A stretch of 64,000 nt of DNA from Schistocerca nitens (Eukaryota; Arthropoda; Insecta; Orthoptera; Acrididae). Under the pieces are notes generated by a model. It was not told where the DNA came from, ran no database searches, and was given only the letters and a program-made list of their open reading frames with translations. This document shows, in pieces, positions 45,495-56,149 of this stretch. A program made the translations under genes and the position numbers. The stretch's first letter is position 1, and each line of letters opens with the position of its first letter. The DNA lies in contig NC_064621.1 in the NCBI RefSeq assembly GCF_023898315.1, forward strand, positions 125,153,521 through 125,217,520. The letters run 5' to 3'.

Positions 45495-45934
45495 ATTCCC
45501 ATATTGTTGTAAATGGGGATTGTTTCAGCGTTATTTCTGAATGAAGTTATGAAATGCTTAATGAACGGTGTAGATAGAATGTGTAAGTGAGATGGAGCAG
45601 AGTACAGTTAGGAGACAGTGTTATCTCTTCTTTCCTCTGATGCTAGCGCTGAATAAACTGTTCCAGCAGATCAGTACTATTGTATCTAGAAGCTGGAGGC
45701 CACATGCTGCTGACTAAATACAAGCTGCAATTACATGAGGGGGCTTATGCAGACAAGGCCTATGGTGTTTGCATGGATGAGTAGAAAAAAACCTTTCTCA
45801 CATAAAATATTAACCGTTTTTGAACTTTCAGAATGCTAACATAATCTATATAATGAGGGCTATCTGAAATATCTTCTTCTAATTGACACATAACTTTTTC
45901 AGTTTTTATTTTCTACATAACATTTTCTAATTTT
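45495..45934. other. Element B interior without recognised gene
   Basis: Lies between the solo LTR and the capsid remnant. In a Polinton this end often carries an integrase, but no HHCC or DDE motif is readable here. Confidence 0.4.
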
Positions 45935-46880
45935 TTATTCATTTGTATAATTAAAAATTTTCAGTAAGTATTCTGTGTGTGCATCGTAAGATAAGTTTTT
46001 ATTACCATACATTGTTACATACACTAAAGTATAAGAAGCAATTTTTTCATTAAAAGCTGCCAATGTTACATAGTCGTTTTGTTTGAAGTTACAATATTTT
46101 CTACAAGTCATGTTAATGATGTAGATAGGATAATTTGAAATGAAATTATATGGAGTTAAGTCAGTGTCTGATTTGAGTTGTGCAAATTCTTCCAAATCGA
46201 GAAATGCATCACATGTGTTGAGATAACTGTTTGGAGGATTAATATTCCAAATGTGATCGAATAATGGAGAGTCAAGCAACTGACTGTTTATACGATTTGT
46301 CTGAAATGTAACAAACACAAAATATGTCATATCAATTAATCCAGAGTTGTAGTTATTTGTGATACCCAGTTTAAAGTTTTTCTTACCACCCAATCCTGGA
46401 ACTTCTACAGTTTTAAATTCATAAAAAGGTATTGAAATTTTTGGATTTTTCAGAATATTTTTTCACTGTCTAACTCGTAATTTGGTTCATATTTAACAAT
46501 TGTTACACGAATTCTCATCGATTCTACTACCATTTTTCCTTCCTTTGGAAGTGTATCATTAATTTCACCTCCAGCTTCTTTATAACCACGCCATCTAAGA
46601 GTTGCATCTCCAGAACTAGAAGATCTTGAATAAATTACTGTTAAATCTCCTTCCTACATATATCCACCCAGTACTCCTAGTGGATGGAATACCTCGTATC
46701 TCTTACTCCCTATTTTTCCATTATTAAGAATATGTTGTAGAAAGCTTATTCTATCAGTAACAGATGAAGTCATATATAATATGACTGCTGATGAAATAAA
46801 AGGATGTTTGATTCTAGATGAACTGTTGTTTTTCTACATGTTTATTGATTTTTTATTGGATTTTCCACCATATATTGGGC
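45935..46880 (-). pseudogene. Major-capsid-like (jelly-roll type) remnant, element B
   Basis: Minus strand. An upstream stretch reads almost continuously in one frame from about 46880 to 46460 (ISSAVILYMTSSVTDRISFL, then LHPLGVLGGY-like and MRIRVTIVKYEPNYELDSEK) with a few stops; after a frameshift a 152-aa open stretch continues (GGKKNFKLGITNNYNSGLID, TYFVFVTFQTNRINSQL, IIN MTCRKYCNFKQND) to 45935. The FVTFQTNR block, the N--YLN segment and the closing strands resemble conserved capsid-type proteins of insect Polinton-like elements, which build the virion shell with a double jelly-roll fold. Fold assignment is inference; structure prediction would be decisive. Confidence 0.5.
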
Positions 46881-47089
46881 AATGTAACTCTGATCCTTCA
46901 GGATTAGGATTAGAATTCTAAAGTTCATATTTAATTGTGCCTGATTTTGATCAAGACATCCATCACCAATATTTATTTCAGTCTCTGTATATATGTTGAG
47001 TGCATGTAAATTATTTTATGTATTCACAAGCAATGAGTAAAATCGATAACTCTCAGTTTTATTCGTGATTTATTAGTGATAAAATTTAT

Positions 47090-47606
47090 TAAGACCTTTT
47101 TAAAACCACTGACACAGAAGTACCATTAAAGTCATTCAGATTGTCATGTTCATTGGTTATAGTAATTTCTAAATCTTGAATAGTATCAAAAAGAGAAATA
47201 TCTACACAATAAATTGGTCATGAATTATTGGTCCACTAAATTCTACACTATATTTTGAATGAAGCCACAACATTAGTTTCTCCATGAAAATGAACAGTGT
47301 GCCTTAGAAACATTCAATCAGCTATATTAAAATTTATATTAATTAATTCGAATGGTATAATTTAAGAACATTGTTATCAACAATCTTTCTACTGGCTTCA
47401 ACATTTCCTCTACTAAATCCCACAATAGTTCCAATACTACAGTTTGTATCTATATACAGCTTTACATTATTTTCAATAGTAATTGTGTTCAAAATTTCAT
47501 CAATTCTGATGTGAATATTTGGCTTATCCAAATGAATAAATTTTTCTAACAATCTAAAAATATATTGACCTAGGGGAATTTCTATCATTTCTCGACTACA
47601 GTACAT
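47090..47606 (-). pseudogene. Minor-capsid/penton-like remnant, element B
   Basis: Minus strand. An 87-aa open stretch (FIHLDKPNIHIRIDEILNTI, NCSIGTIVGFSRGNVEASRK) is followed in other frames by a segment ending TIQDLEITITNEHDNLNDF and NGTSVSVVLKRS, stop at 47092-47090. A 'SIGT-LGFS' turn and a C-terminal beta-rich 'I-I-I-D--G---F-G' block are what I associate with a conserved small capsid-type protein next to the ATPase in these elements. It lies head to head with the ATPase. At least two breaks. Confidence 0.5.
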
Positions 47607-47839
47607 TTTATTATTTATTGATATAATATCTGGAGTTAAGAAAATTATATAAAAACCAACTAATGTAACATTTAATAAGTTTCTCTTATTGGAATACTTA
47701 ATTTTTTAACAACAGATGACTTATCACTCAACTCAAATAGACAAACCTTTGATAGCAATAAAGATTTATTTAATTAAATGAAAGATTGGGAATCAAAAAT
47801 TATATTCCAGAAAAGAAAAAAAATTAATGTGGTAAAATT

Positions 47840-48300
47840 TTACCAAATTCTACTCGTGCAATAATAGAACAAAGCTGTTGTGGAAAAACTACATTTATGA
47901 TTCACAGCTATATTTTAGCTCCAGGATGGTTGAATTGGAATAAACTTACTCATTTGTATGTTTATTCCAAATGCTTACAGGAATCAAAATTCCCAGAATT
48001 TAAAAGAGGGTGTAAGAATCTGAAGATAAGTATAAAGAAAAAATTGCTACTTCTAATGAAAATAATGATTAAATTACACCATTAGATCAATGTCTAGATA
48101 ATTCAATAGTAGTATTTCATAACTTCATTCTTGTAAATCAAGATATAATTAGAGAATATTTTACTAGACGAAGACATAAAGGAATAGATTGTATTTATTT
48201 AGCTCAAACCTATTCAAAAATACTAAAAGAATTAGTTACAAATAGTTATAAATTTTTAAATATTTTCAGACAAGATGAGACAAATTTAAATCATATTTGA
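47840..48300 (+). pseudogene. FtsK/HerA-type DNA-packaging ATPase, element B
   Basis: Plus strand. Walker A at 47873-47896 reads SCCGKTTF, followed by MIHSYILAPGWLNWNKLTHL; the usual first glycines of the P-loop are replaced. The frame stops at 48083-48085. Shifted by one, the Walker B segment from 48088 reads DNSIVVFHNFILVNQDIIRE; the usual acidic pair is His-Asn here, so hydrolysis would be lost. Then IDCIYLAQTYSKILKELVTN and FLNIFRQDE, the sensor region, to a TGA at 48298-48300. The same motif chain is read in element A, where Walker B is intact. Confidence 0.82.
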
Positions 48301-48714
48301 GGTAATAAACATAATTATTTGATAAAGAAAACTGCTGATGATAATTTTTTCTAAACTTAAGATCAACTATAGATTCTACAGGTTATTCAGATATAAGTTC
48401 ACCTGAGTAACAAGATAAATGTTTAATAGAGAAATATACAGAAAACTCAGTTGTGTATGTTTGGATGAATTATGTAAGAGATTTAGTCGATACAGTAGCA
48501 GTAAGTCATGGTAAAGAATCAGCTCGAAATAAAAATTATGTAAATGAAAAGTTTGAATAAGAAAATGTTAACAAATAAATTTATTGAATTCATTCCTAAC
48601 AATTAAAAAGTTATATTGTATTTAATGAGATTTATAAATAATTTACCACAAACATTTCCAAAAAGTGAAAATTATGGGTTTAGTAAATTGGGAATTATAT
48701 AATTAGCCATTGCC

Positions 48715-49030
48715 AGACATGCATCTACCAGGGTATATGTGTTGCAGGAGTTTTACTAAGCTAGAAGAAAGACTATGACATAGTAATTCTGGAATAAATC
48801 AATGAGACGGGGCATTCAAACAACTTGACATCACATATTGTGATCATAAAGATATAGAATCTAGATGTCAATCAGACAAAGAACTTCAGTTAGCTTCAAA
48901 AGAAAGGACGGATACTTGTCAAACTTCATAGGAGAAAAAACACCTGCAACTGTAGTTAGAACAATAATGCATGGAAAAAGAAAATTAGGCATGGGCCTAG
49001 AATTAGATGATACTGGATGTGGACTATAAG
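48715..49030 (+). pseudogene. Phospholipase-A2-like domain, element B
   Basis: Plus strand: MHLPGYMCCRSFTKLEERL from 48719 matches the calcium-loop region; AFKQLDITYCDHKDIESRCQ and SDKELQLAS match the catalytic helix, with Leu-Asp where active enzymes have His-Asp. After a frameshift, NFIGEKTPATVVRTIMHGKR and KLGMGLELDD form the trailing helix and a Gly-rich turn that follow this domain in Polinton-like capsid-associated proteins. Homologous to the element A copy. The inactive site suggests decay or a non-catalytic version. Confidence 0.65.
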
Positions 49031-49299
49031 TAGTAAAAATATTAATTACTGCAAATATTGAATCTAGAAAAATCAATAACTCTAGTATTGATCTAGGAAA
49101 ACAAAACAGACTAATTTAGCAATGGAAATGAAAGAAACTGAAGTAAAAGAATTCAAAAATAATACATATATATCATATTCCATTAAGTAATTTTGAACTA
49201 CATACCTTGCTAAACAATTAAAACGAAATATTTTACACATGTTTTTATGATTATTGAATTAAATAATGAACCTAGAAAAACTGAATCAAGAAAGTGAAT

Positions 49300-49500
49300 T
49301 GAGATATATCTGGTCATCCTAGTACTCATTGAATTTGTTATGATAAGAATAAAGGTACAGAATCTGTTTTTGACTCATTTGGAGATAATCTACCAAAACA
49401 ATTAATGAACTATATAGGAAAAAATGAGCTACACTATAACATGAAGGAATAATAAACTTCAATGCAGTGTTTTGTGGGCCTTTGCATCGCCTTGTTTTAA
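49300..49500 (+). pseudogene. Adenain-type cysteine protease remnant, element B
   Basis: Plus strand, one frame with stops: STH at 49321-49329 (candidate histidine), ICYDKNKGTESVFDSFGDNL (DSFGDN at 49372-49389) and PKQLMNYIGKNELHYNMKE, then after two stops MQCFVGLCIALF (MQC at 49462-49470). His, an Asp-rich turn and a C-x(6)-C block in this order and spacing fit adenovirus-type maturation proteases. The glycine-histidine after the catalytic cysteine is altered compared with element A's MCGH. Confidence 0.6.
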
Positions 49501-49636
49501 AACAGTGTAAGATAATTATAAGTTTAATCATATTTTGAGCCAAAAAAATGGACGTATTTGGAATTAAGCTCCAGTCTTAAGGTCACATGATTAGTGCTCT
49601 AATACATCAAGAAAACATGCAAAATGATTCAAAGTA

Positions 49637-49830
49637 AAAATTCATCCAAAAGTAGAAAGTCTAAGTAAACGATTACACAACGTTTTTAAAGCAACAAAAG
49701 TTTACGTTAATTTTAAAGGTGGAAGAATAGTAGATACAGAAGATCCAGTAAATGGTTATGATATCATTACAAAACAGCAAAATAGAGTATATTTTTATAT
49801 TCAAATAAAAGTTAACAAAACAAGTTCTTG
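49637..49830 (+). pseudogene. Conserved unknown 'GYD-ITKQ' cassette, element B
   Basis: Plus strand: KIHPKVESLSKRLHNVFKAT, KVYVNFKGGRIVDTED, then PVNGYDIITKQQNRVYFYI (GYDIITKQ at 49754-49777). It sits directly after the protease, as in element A, and shares the GYD-ITKQ core. Family not recognised. Confidence 0.55.
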
Positions 49831-50078
49831 TCAGAATCACTTGAGAATTTTAAATTTGAGTTCATGAAATCGGATGGTATTTATTCGTTTTATATCATTA
49901 TGAAAGCTATATATAAAATTGAATTATGAAAAAATAAATTGGAAATTTACTTCGACTGAGAAATGGTTAATACATAATTGTAATTATAATTTAATTACAT
50001 GTTATTGTATCTTTATATTTCCCACTGATTTTGTTCATTAAAACAAATCTGTACATTTGTATTACTAACATGACCAGT

Positions 50079-50489
50079 TTATACTCTATCTAATAATAAC
50101 TTCATAGTTAAACTTAAGTTATTTCCAGTTATACAATCACGCAAAACTTTATTTATTTTCTCCTGTAATTTGTTCGTAACATTACCATCATGTAGTTTTT
50201 TGGGTTTAATTGGATCCATTGTATATATTGCTGTTAAGTGATCTCTAGTCAGATAGCTAGTATAAACGAATGGTTCATTTATATTTTTAAACGTTAATTT
50301 AACAATTTCAAGTAAAGGCATGTAGTGTAAAACAAAAACTACTTTGTCCTTCTTAACTCTAAAGTCATGAAGTAAATCATGAATTAATTTCTCTGTTTTA
50401 CTTAATTCGTATACTTTATCATTGTAACATATATAAAATTTATCATTTTCATTGTGTGAATATTTAAAATAAGAATATCTAATTGACAA
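50079..50489 (-). CDS. 136-aa ORF of unknown function inside element B
   Basis: The longest intact ORF in element B apart from the polymerase and capsid pieces, on the minus strand between plus-strand gene blocks. It starts MSIRYSYFKYSHNENDKFYI and ends LSLTMKLLLDRV. It has alternating charged and aromatic residues, no signal peptide, no long hydrophobic segment, and no motif I know; a central stretch (KVVFVLHYMPLLEIVKLTF) is strand- and helix-prone. An uninterrupted frame in so decayed an element is either chance in AT-rich DNA or a younger or constrained gene. The ATG choice is simply the first in frame. Confidence 0.4.
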   Translation of the reverse strand: MSIRYSYFKYSHNENDKFYICYNDKVYELSKTEKLIHDLLHDFRVKKDKVVFVLHYMPLLEIVKLTFKNINEPFVYTSYLTRDHLTAIYTMDPIKPKKLHDGNVTNKLQEKINKVLRDCITGNNLSLTMKLLLDRV

Positions 50490-51480
50490 ATTATGTTTCC
50501 TTACTTTAAAATTATTGATTAAGGGATATCTTTTTAGGTAGCTAACTAAATATGACCAATTTTTTGTTTAAACTTGGATATGAATAGTTCCATATTCATG
50601 TTGCTAGAGCTTTTATTTCTATTTTCTAATTCTTCTTTTTCTTCTTTTGATTTTTAACTGATTTTGAAAATCTATCACAAGTTGTTGAGATTGAATGACT
50701 TTATATACATTTACGTACTCAGCATAGGAGACAAAGGTTTTTTTATACTTAAGAAAATATTTTTAATGTTTCAATAACGCAACTGATGATTTAAAATCTA
50801 TAGCATTAAGTAACCATATTTATAAATCATTAAGGAGAAGTGTTGTGGTATCATTTTGTATATGTGGATAGAAACCAGCTTTTTCATTTTGATTTTGTAT
50901 TTGTTCTTAATCTATGTCATTTTCCTTTAAAAATTCCATACTATGCTTTTTTCTGTTTAAAATATGAATGATCAATTTCTCCAATTTTCCAAAAAAAAAT
51001 CCCTTAATAGTGAATATATTAGGTGTAATGAATATATTTGTTCTTTATATTTTAAAGACAGACATAATTCTAAAAATATTCAATCATCACATAATGCTAA
51101 ATTATTTACCTCATATATTAACTTATAAATATTATGGGTGTTTCTGAACTAGCAACAACTGTATTAGATGTACTTGCAATAGATGTCAATTACTAAAAAT
51201 AATTTTATTACAATTTTATATTGTTTTAATTTTTCAGGGATTGAATTATTAACTTGTGGAAAAGTGTTGTATGTTCTATTATATTTTCATATATTTCCCG
51301 GTATGAAATATTTAGCACATGAAATCCCATACATAATAGAGAAGCTAATATTACTGATTAAATCATTTCATTCTACAGTGAATAGATTATTTTTTGCAAA
51401 GGATTAGTAATGTCTTGGAATTTTACAAATGTAATAAAAGTAATTTCTTAATACATGGCAGATAAAATTATAGTGTAAGA
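50490..51480. other. Element B interior without recognised gene
   Basis: Very AT-rich. A Glu/Lys/Ser-rich minus-strand stretch (KSKEEKEELENRNKSSSN near 50610-50660) resembles a linker or coiled coil. No family recognised. Confidence 0.35.
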
Positions 51481-51483
51481 GTC

Positions 51484-51660
51484 ACGAATTAAAACGTATA
51501 GCCAAAGAATTAGAATTTCAAGGAAATAAATAAATAAAAACAATGAAATTATATCGAAACTGTACAAGAATTAAAACTCAAAGCAAAGAGTTAGGAATGA
51601 AAGGATGTTATAAACTGGAAAAGGAAAAACTTGTACAATGGAAAAATTATAATTTTTAAA
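51484..51660 (+). pseudogene. Two SAP-like helices, element B
   Basis: Plus strand: HELKRIAKELEFQGNK (from 51486), then, frame-shifted, RIKTQSKELGMKGCYKLEKE with KLVQW. Both follow the pattern 'ELK-IAKEL-I-GY-K--KEKLI', the helix-extended-helix of SAP-type DNA-binding domains. A stop separates the copies. Probably the N-terminal part of the protein whose tryptophan repeats follow after the microsatellite. Confidence 0.5.
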
Positions 51661-51744
51661 ATTTATATTTTAGGAAATTACATAAATTGTACTCAGCAAC
51701 AATGGAAATAAATTAAAATTACTGAGTATATTCCAAATAATGAC

Positions 51745-51922
<178 letters not shown>

Positions 51923-52029
51923 GGACATTATTTGTGGATTACATGGGAGAATTTTAAGATAAATAAGTTTGGAAAACTATATAATATGAGAATGAAATTT
52001 TCTGGTCGATTTTATTAGAGGTCAGTTTA

Positions 52030-52690
52030 AATTAGATTGGAATCTCTTGTCAAGGTATAAAACATTATCTAAGAATTTAATAACAGAATTTGATGATAAT
52101 TTAAATGGGATTGTAATATCATATCGTAAGTTATATATATATTAATTTAATGATACAATTTTAAGACAAATTATATTGGATTGTTATACCAGGACATAAA
52201 CATAGTAAAATATTTCATCAGAAAATTTGAAGACAAATTAAATTGGAGTATAATATCAAGTTAGCACAATTTTTATTGAATATTCTATAATAGTTTATCA
52301 GAATAATGGAAATTGGGATAAAATATCTTGCTTATTAAACTTTTTATAAAACAATTCCAAGGGAATATAAACTTCTTTGCAATATCAAGAAAGTCAAATT
52401 TCTTTGAAAATCTTATATGATAACTTGAAGATAAATTGATATTCAATTGGGATTAAATATTAGAAATATATATCAGCATGTAAAAAATTATCTGAAAATT
52501 TTATGATCAATGTCAAGACAGATTACATAAGGAACATATATCACACAGTAAAAAATTGGCTGAAGATTATAGTACAGAATATTAATATAAATTAAATTGG
52601 GATGAAATAACAAGAGAACAAATATAATCTGAATATTTTATAATAGGATTTCAAAGTAATGAATATGGGAATATCAAAATCTGCCTGAGC
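52030..52690 (+). pseudogene. Tandem ~23-aa tryptophan-repeat protein, element B
   Basis: A degenerate protein repeat with unit 'L-W--IS-Y--LSE-FI--F-DK'. TGG codons for the key tryptophan lie at 52038, 52177, 52244, 52314, 52448, 52598 and 52666, spaced at 67-70 nt or about twice that. Best units: LDWNLLSRYKTLSKNLITEF and YFIRKFEDKLNWSIIS. Individual units drift through all three frames. Similar short W/F repeats are known to me from large DNA viruses and their relatives; the role is probably protein binding. Around nine units are traceable. Confidence 0.6.
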
Positions 52691-53559
52691 CATTTAAACA
52701 ATAAATATTTAAAGCATTAGAAATAATAGAACAATCTGAATATAATGATTATTCTCTGTCTTAAAGTAATAAAAACAAAGTTTGCAACCATATTTTTCTT
52801 AAAGAGTGTCTGAATGAATACTTAAAAGAAAAAGTTGTTTGTCCATTGTGAAGAAATCTTATTAAAAATATATAATGTCAATTTGCAACCCCTAGATTTA
52901 TTATACCATTAATCCATTATTCTTGTATGTAATCGTTTAAAATAATTCAAAGGAATGGTTCTTAAAGTTTCTTTCATTGATCTGTATAAATTTACTTAAT
53001 TATGACTGTAATTACATTTTAACATTTCTTGACAGCTTGGACGAAATGAGAGATAAACATGTAAATCTCCTTTATTCAAAGATGGAATTAATTCACATTA
53101 TTGTTATATTAAAAATTCATCAAGAGTGGTTTTGACTCAAATTAGCATGAAAAAGTAAAATTAATTTGTATTTTATGTTTACTCTATTTCACTAGTAATG
53201 AAAGATTAGGTCTCATTTCGTAATTTTTAGTGGATACATTTGATATTTGTCATCAAATGAATAGCAATTAATAAATATATCAATTCTACTCTCGATTTTT
53301 GGAATATTATTAACCTCTACCAAAAATTCAAAATTTGAAGATTCTGATCAAGATCAGGACGACCATTTTTATATTTTGTAGCTGTTTCCCATTTATTATC
53401 TACAGCTCTTTAGTTTTTACATTCAAACATGCTTTTTGTTTCTTCTTCATCAGCATTATTCATCGATAATAATATTTACGAATGTACTTCACTTGGAATC
53501 ACACTGTTTAATTAACGAAGCATTAAACATTGAAATGCCGAAGAAGGATCCATACGTGC
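52691..53559. other. Element B interior, probable decayed N-terminus of the polymerase
   Basis: No motif readable. KKDPYVHFKN at 53537-53566 appears just before the polymerase exonuclease motif, so the upstream few hundred bases may be its N-terminal domain. Confidence 0.35.
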
Positions 53560-55800
53560 ATTTTAAAAATTAGCAACATACCCTAAAAGTTCCATTTGTT
53601 ATTTATGCTGATTTTGAAATGCTCTTTGTTGTTTAAGATGAACAATTATCAGGACTATCTAGAAAAGTCATACACAATGAAATATCAAAAATATGAAACT
53701 AACTGTAGATTATTATATAAAATACGTAAATGGAAATTGTAAGAATCCTGTAATTTATATATGACATAAGTAATTAAATGAATATATAAAACAAGAAGTA
53801 GAAGAAATTTGAAGAATTTATTCTGAAACTGATGAAATGAGACCATTCACTCCTGAAGAACAATCAAGGTATGGAAGATTCAAAAAACGTGTATTGTGTG
53901 ACTGTCTTTACTCAAGGAAAAATAAAAGGGTTTGTTATGATGATCATGTAACTGGAAAATTTATAAGTCTATTATGTAATAATTGTAATTTAAAGGTAAA
54001 AGAACCTAGATTTGTCCCAGTTTATTTCCATAATTTGTCTGGATATCGTTCACATCTGCTTATAAAAGAACTTGCTTATGATAAAAAAAAGATTTAATAC
54101 TTCATAATGAAGACAGGTAATTTAAATTTGGTAATAGGACAGGAAATTTGAAAATTAGGTTTATTGATACATTTAATTAATGGCCTTATCACTTCTCAAA
54201 CTGTAATCTAATTTCAAACTGGATTGAAAGAAAAATATGAAAAAGTTTTTCTCAGAAGAGTTATTCAATCTAGTGGTCAGAAAAGGTGCATATCCATATG
54301 ATTACATGGATTCTCCGAAAAATTTGAAGGGACAGCAAGATAGAATTTTGCAATATGACTGTGAAATAAGTGATGACGATAGTAAACATGCAGAAAGAAT
54401 TGGAAAAAACTTAATATCAAAATTTTTGATGAGTATCATGATCTGTATTTTGAAACTGATGTTTCGTTATTGGCTGACGTGTTTCAGAATTTTAGAAAAA
54501 CACGTATAAAATCATTTGGTCTTGATTGACTAAACAGTCACTTGATTTATTACATGGTTATAATATAAATTTAATAGTAGGGAAGGGAATAAGGGAAGAA
54601 TCATCACAATGTTGTAAAAGGTATGTTAAAGCCAATAATAAAAATATGAAAGATTACAATGTTAAAAATGTATCAAACTTTTTAGCATATTTAGATGCAG
54701 ATAATTTATATGTTTATGCAATGTGTCAATATTTAGCATATGGTGGATTTGAAAGGAATCAACAAAATAACTTTGACTATACAAAAATAAGTGAAATATA
54801 ACATATAGATAAAACTGGATTTTTTAAAAGTAGATTTACAATATCCAAAAGAAATACGTGATTTACACAAAGATTTACCATTACCTCATGAAAATAAAAA
54901 TGTACCAGGATCTAAAGAAAGCAAGTTGTTGAGTACCTTGATTTACAAACGTAATTTTAGTTCACTTAATCTTAAACAGTATCTGTGTCATGGAATGAAA
55001 TAACAAAAACACATAGAGTGTTAAAATTCCATCAGTCAGTTTGGTTGAACAAATATATAGATTTAAATATGGATATTAGAACTAAAACTATAAATGATTT
55101 TGGGAATGATTTCCAGAAATGAATGAATGTAAAATCTGTGTGTGGAAAAATGAAGGAAAGCATAAGAAACATAGTGACAGATGTAGATAAATGTAGTAAC
55201 CTTATAGCTAAACCAAACTTTCAAGGAAGAACTACATTTAATGAAAATCTTGAGGCTATTCGTATGAATAAAACCAAAATTGTGTTTAGTAAACTCATCT
55301 ATTTTGGTACCAGTATACTTGATTTATCTAAAGAATTGATGTATGATTTTCACTATAGGGTAATGGAACTGAAAAATGGAGAAAATACTAAGTTGTATTT
55401 TCAAGATATGGACAGCTACATTTACAATACAAAAACTGAAGACTTTTATGAAATGATGATTTATAAATTAGATACTATTGATTATGCTGCAAATAATATT
55501 TATGGCATTACAGAAGTAAACAAGAAAGTTTCAGGGAAACTGAAAGATAAATGCAATGGAAAAATAACAGAAAAATTTTGTGGTTTGACAGCAAAAATTT
55601 ATGCTTATAAGGCTGGTGATAAATAAAGAAAAAATCTAAGGGAGTTAAGCAATGTATTGTTAAAAGTAGAATTAGCTTAGAAGATTATGAAGTCTGTTTG
55701 TTTAACAACAGAGGACAGAGACACATACAATTCAAAGTGGAAAACATGACATCTATAAAGTTGGGATGAATAAGAAAGCGTTGAGTCTATATAATGATAA
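53560..55800 (+). pseudogene. Protein-primed type-B DNA polymerase, element B
   Basis: Replicative polymerase of the DNA_pol_B_2 type, read in pieces. Exonuclease motif I: VIYADFEM, with YADFE at 53604-53618. Next, a Cys/His-rich DDHVTGKF and CNNCNLKVKE block followed by VPVYFHNLSGYRSHLLIKEL (53837-54097). Then FNLVVRKGAYPYDYM; KGIREESSQCCKRY; palm motif A LDADNLYVYAM (Asp at 54694); motif B region FHQSVWLNKYIDLN with KTINDFGNDF; motif C QDMDSYIYN (DMDS at 55405-55416, Thr of DTDS changed to Met); and the C-terminal GLTAKIYAYKAG and KKALSLYNDK. At least six stops or shifts. Terminal-protein-primed replication is inferred from the family. Past 55800, a CECCKTFW-like zinc-binding stretch may be the polymerase end or a separate small gene. 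Confidence 0.88.
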
Positions 55801-55984
55801 ATGATAAGTATGAAGCAGGTGGGTATCTTTGGATTTGTGAAGAAATTAAAAAATATTGTCAAAATAATAAAGTTACTTGTGAATGTTGTAAAACATTTTG
55901 GTAAGGAAAAGATATCTTACATTCACATAATTAATTTTCTTCTTATATGCACCTTTTATAAAAAAAATATTACATTTACTTCCT

Positions 55985-56098
55985 AATGTTTTATAATAAT
56001 CGAATATGTTAAGAAGAAATATTCATAATTACTAATTTTCTAAATAATTTACTATAAAATATATATTTCCTTAATGAAATTAAATGAGTTAGACCTAA
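55985..56098 (-). repeat. Right terminal inverted repeat of element B
   Basis: Its reverse complement reads TTAGGTCTAACTCA, ATTTCATTAAGG, TATATTTTATA, TGAATATTTCTTCTTA, then ATTATTATAAAA, paralleling the left end. It has two small insertions (4 bp and about 19 bp) relative to the left copy. Confidence 0.82.
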
Positions 56099-56149
56099 AA
56101 AGAGGGACTGCAATTAGAACCATTCTGTAGGTTCTATGTAACTTGGGTC

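Noticed and set aside
53560-55800. Polymerase of a linear mitochondrial plasmid rather than a Polinton
   Set aside because: The adjoining ATPase, protease and capsid-type remnants and the enclosing terminal repeats fit a virus-like transposon better.
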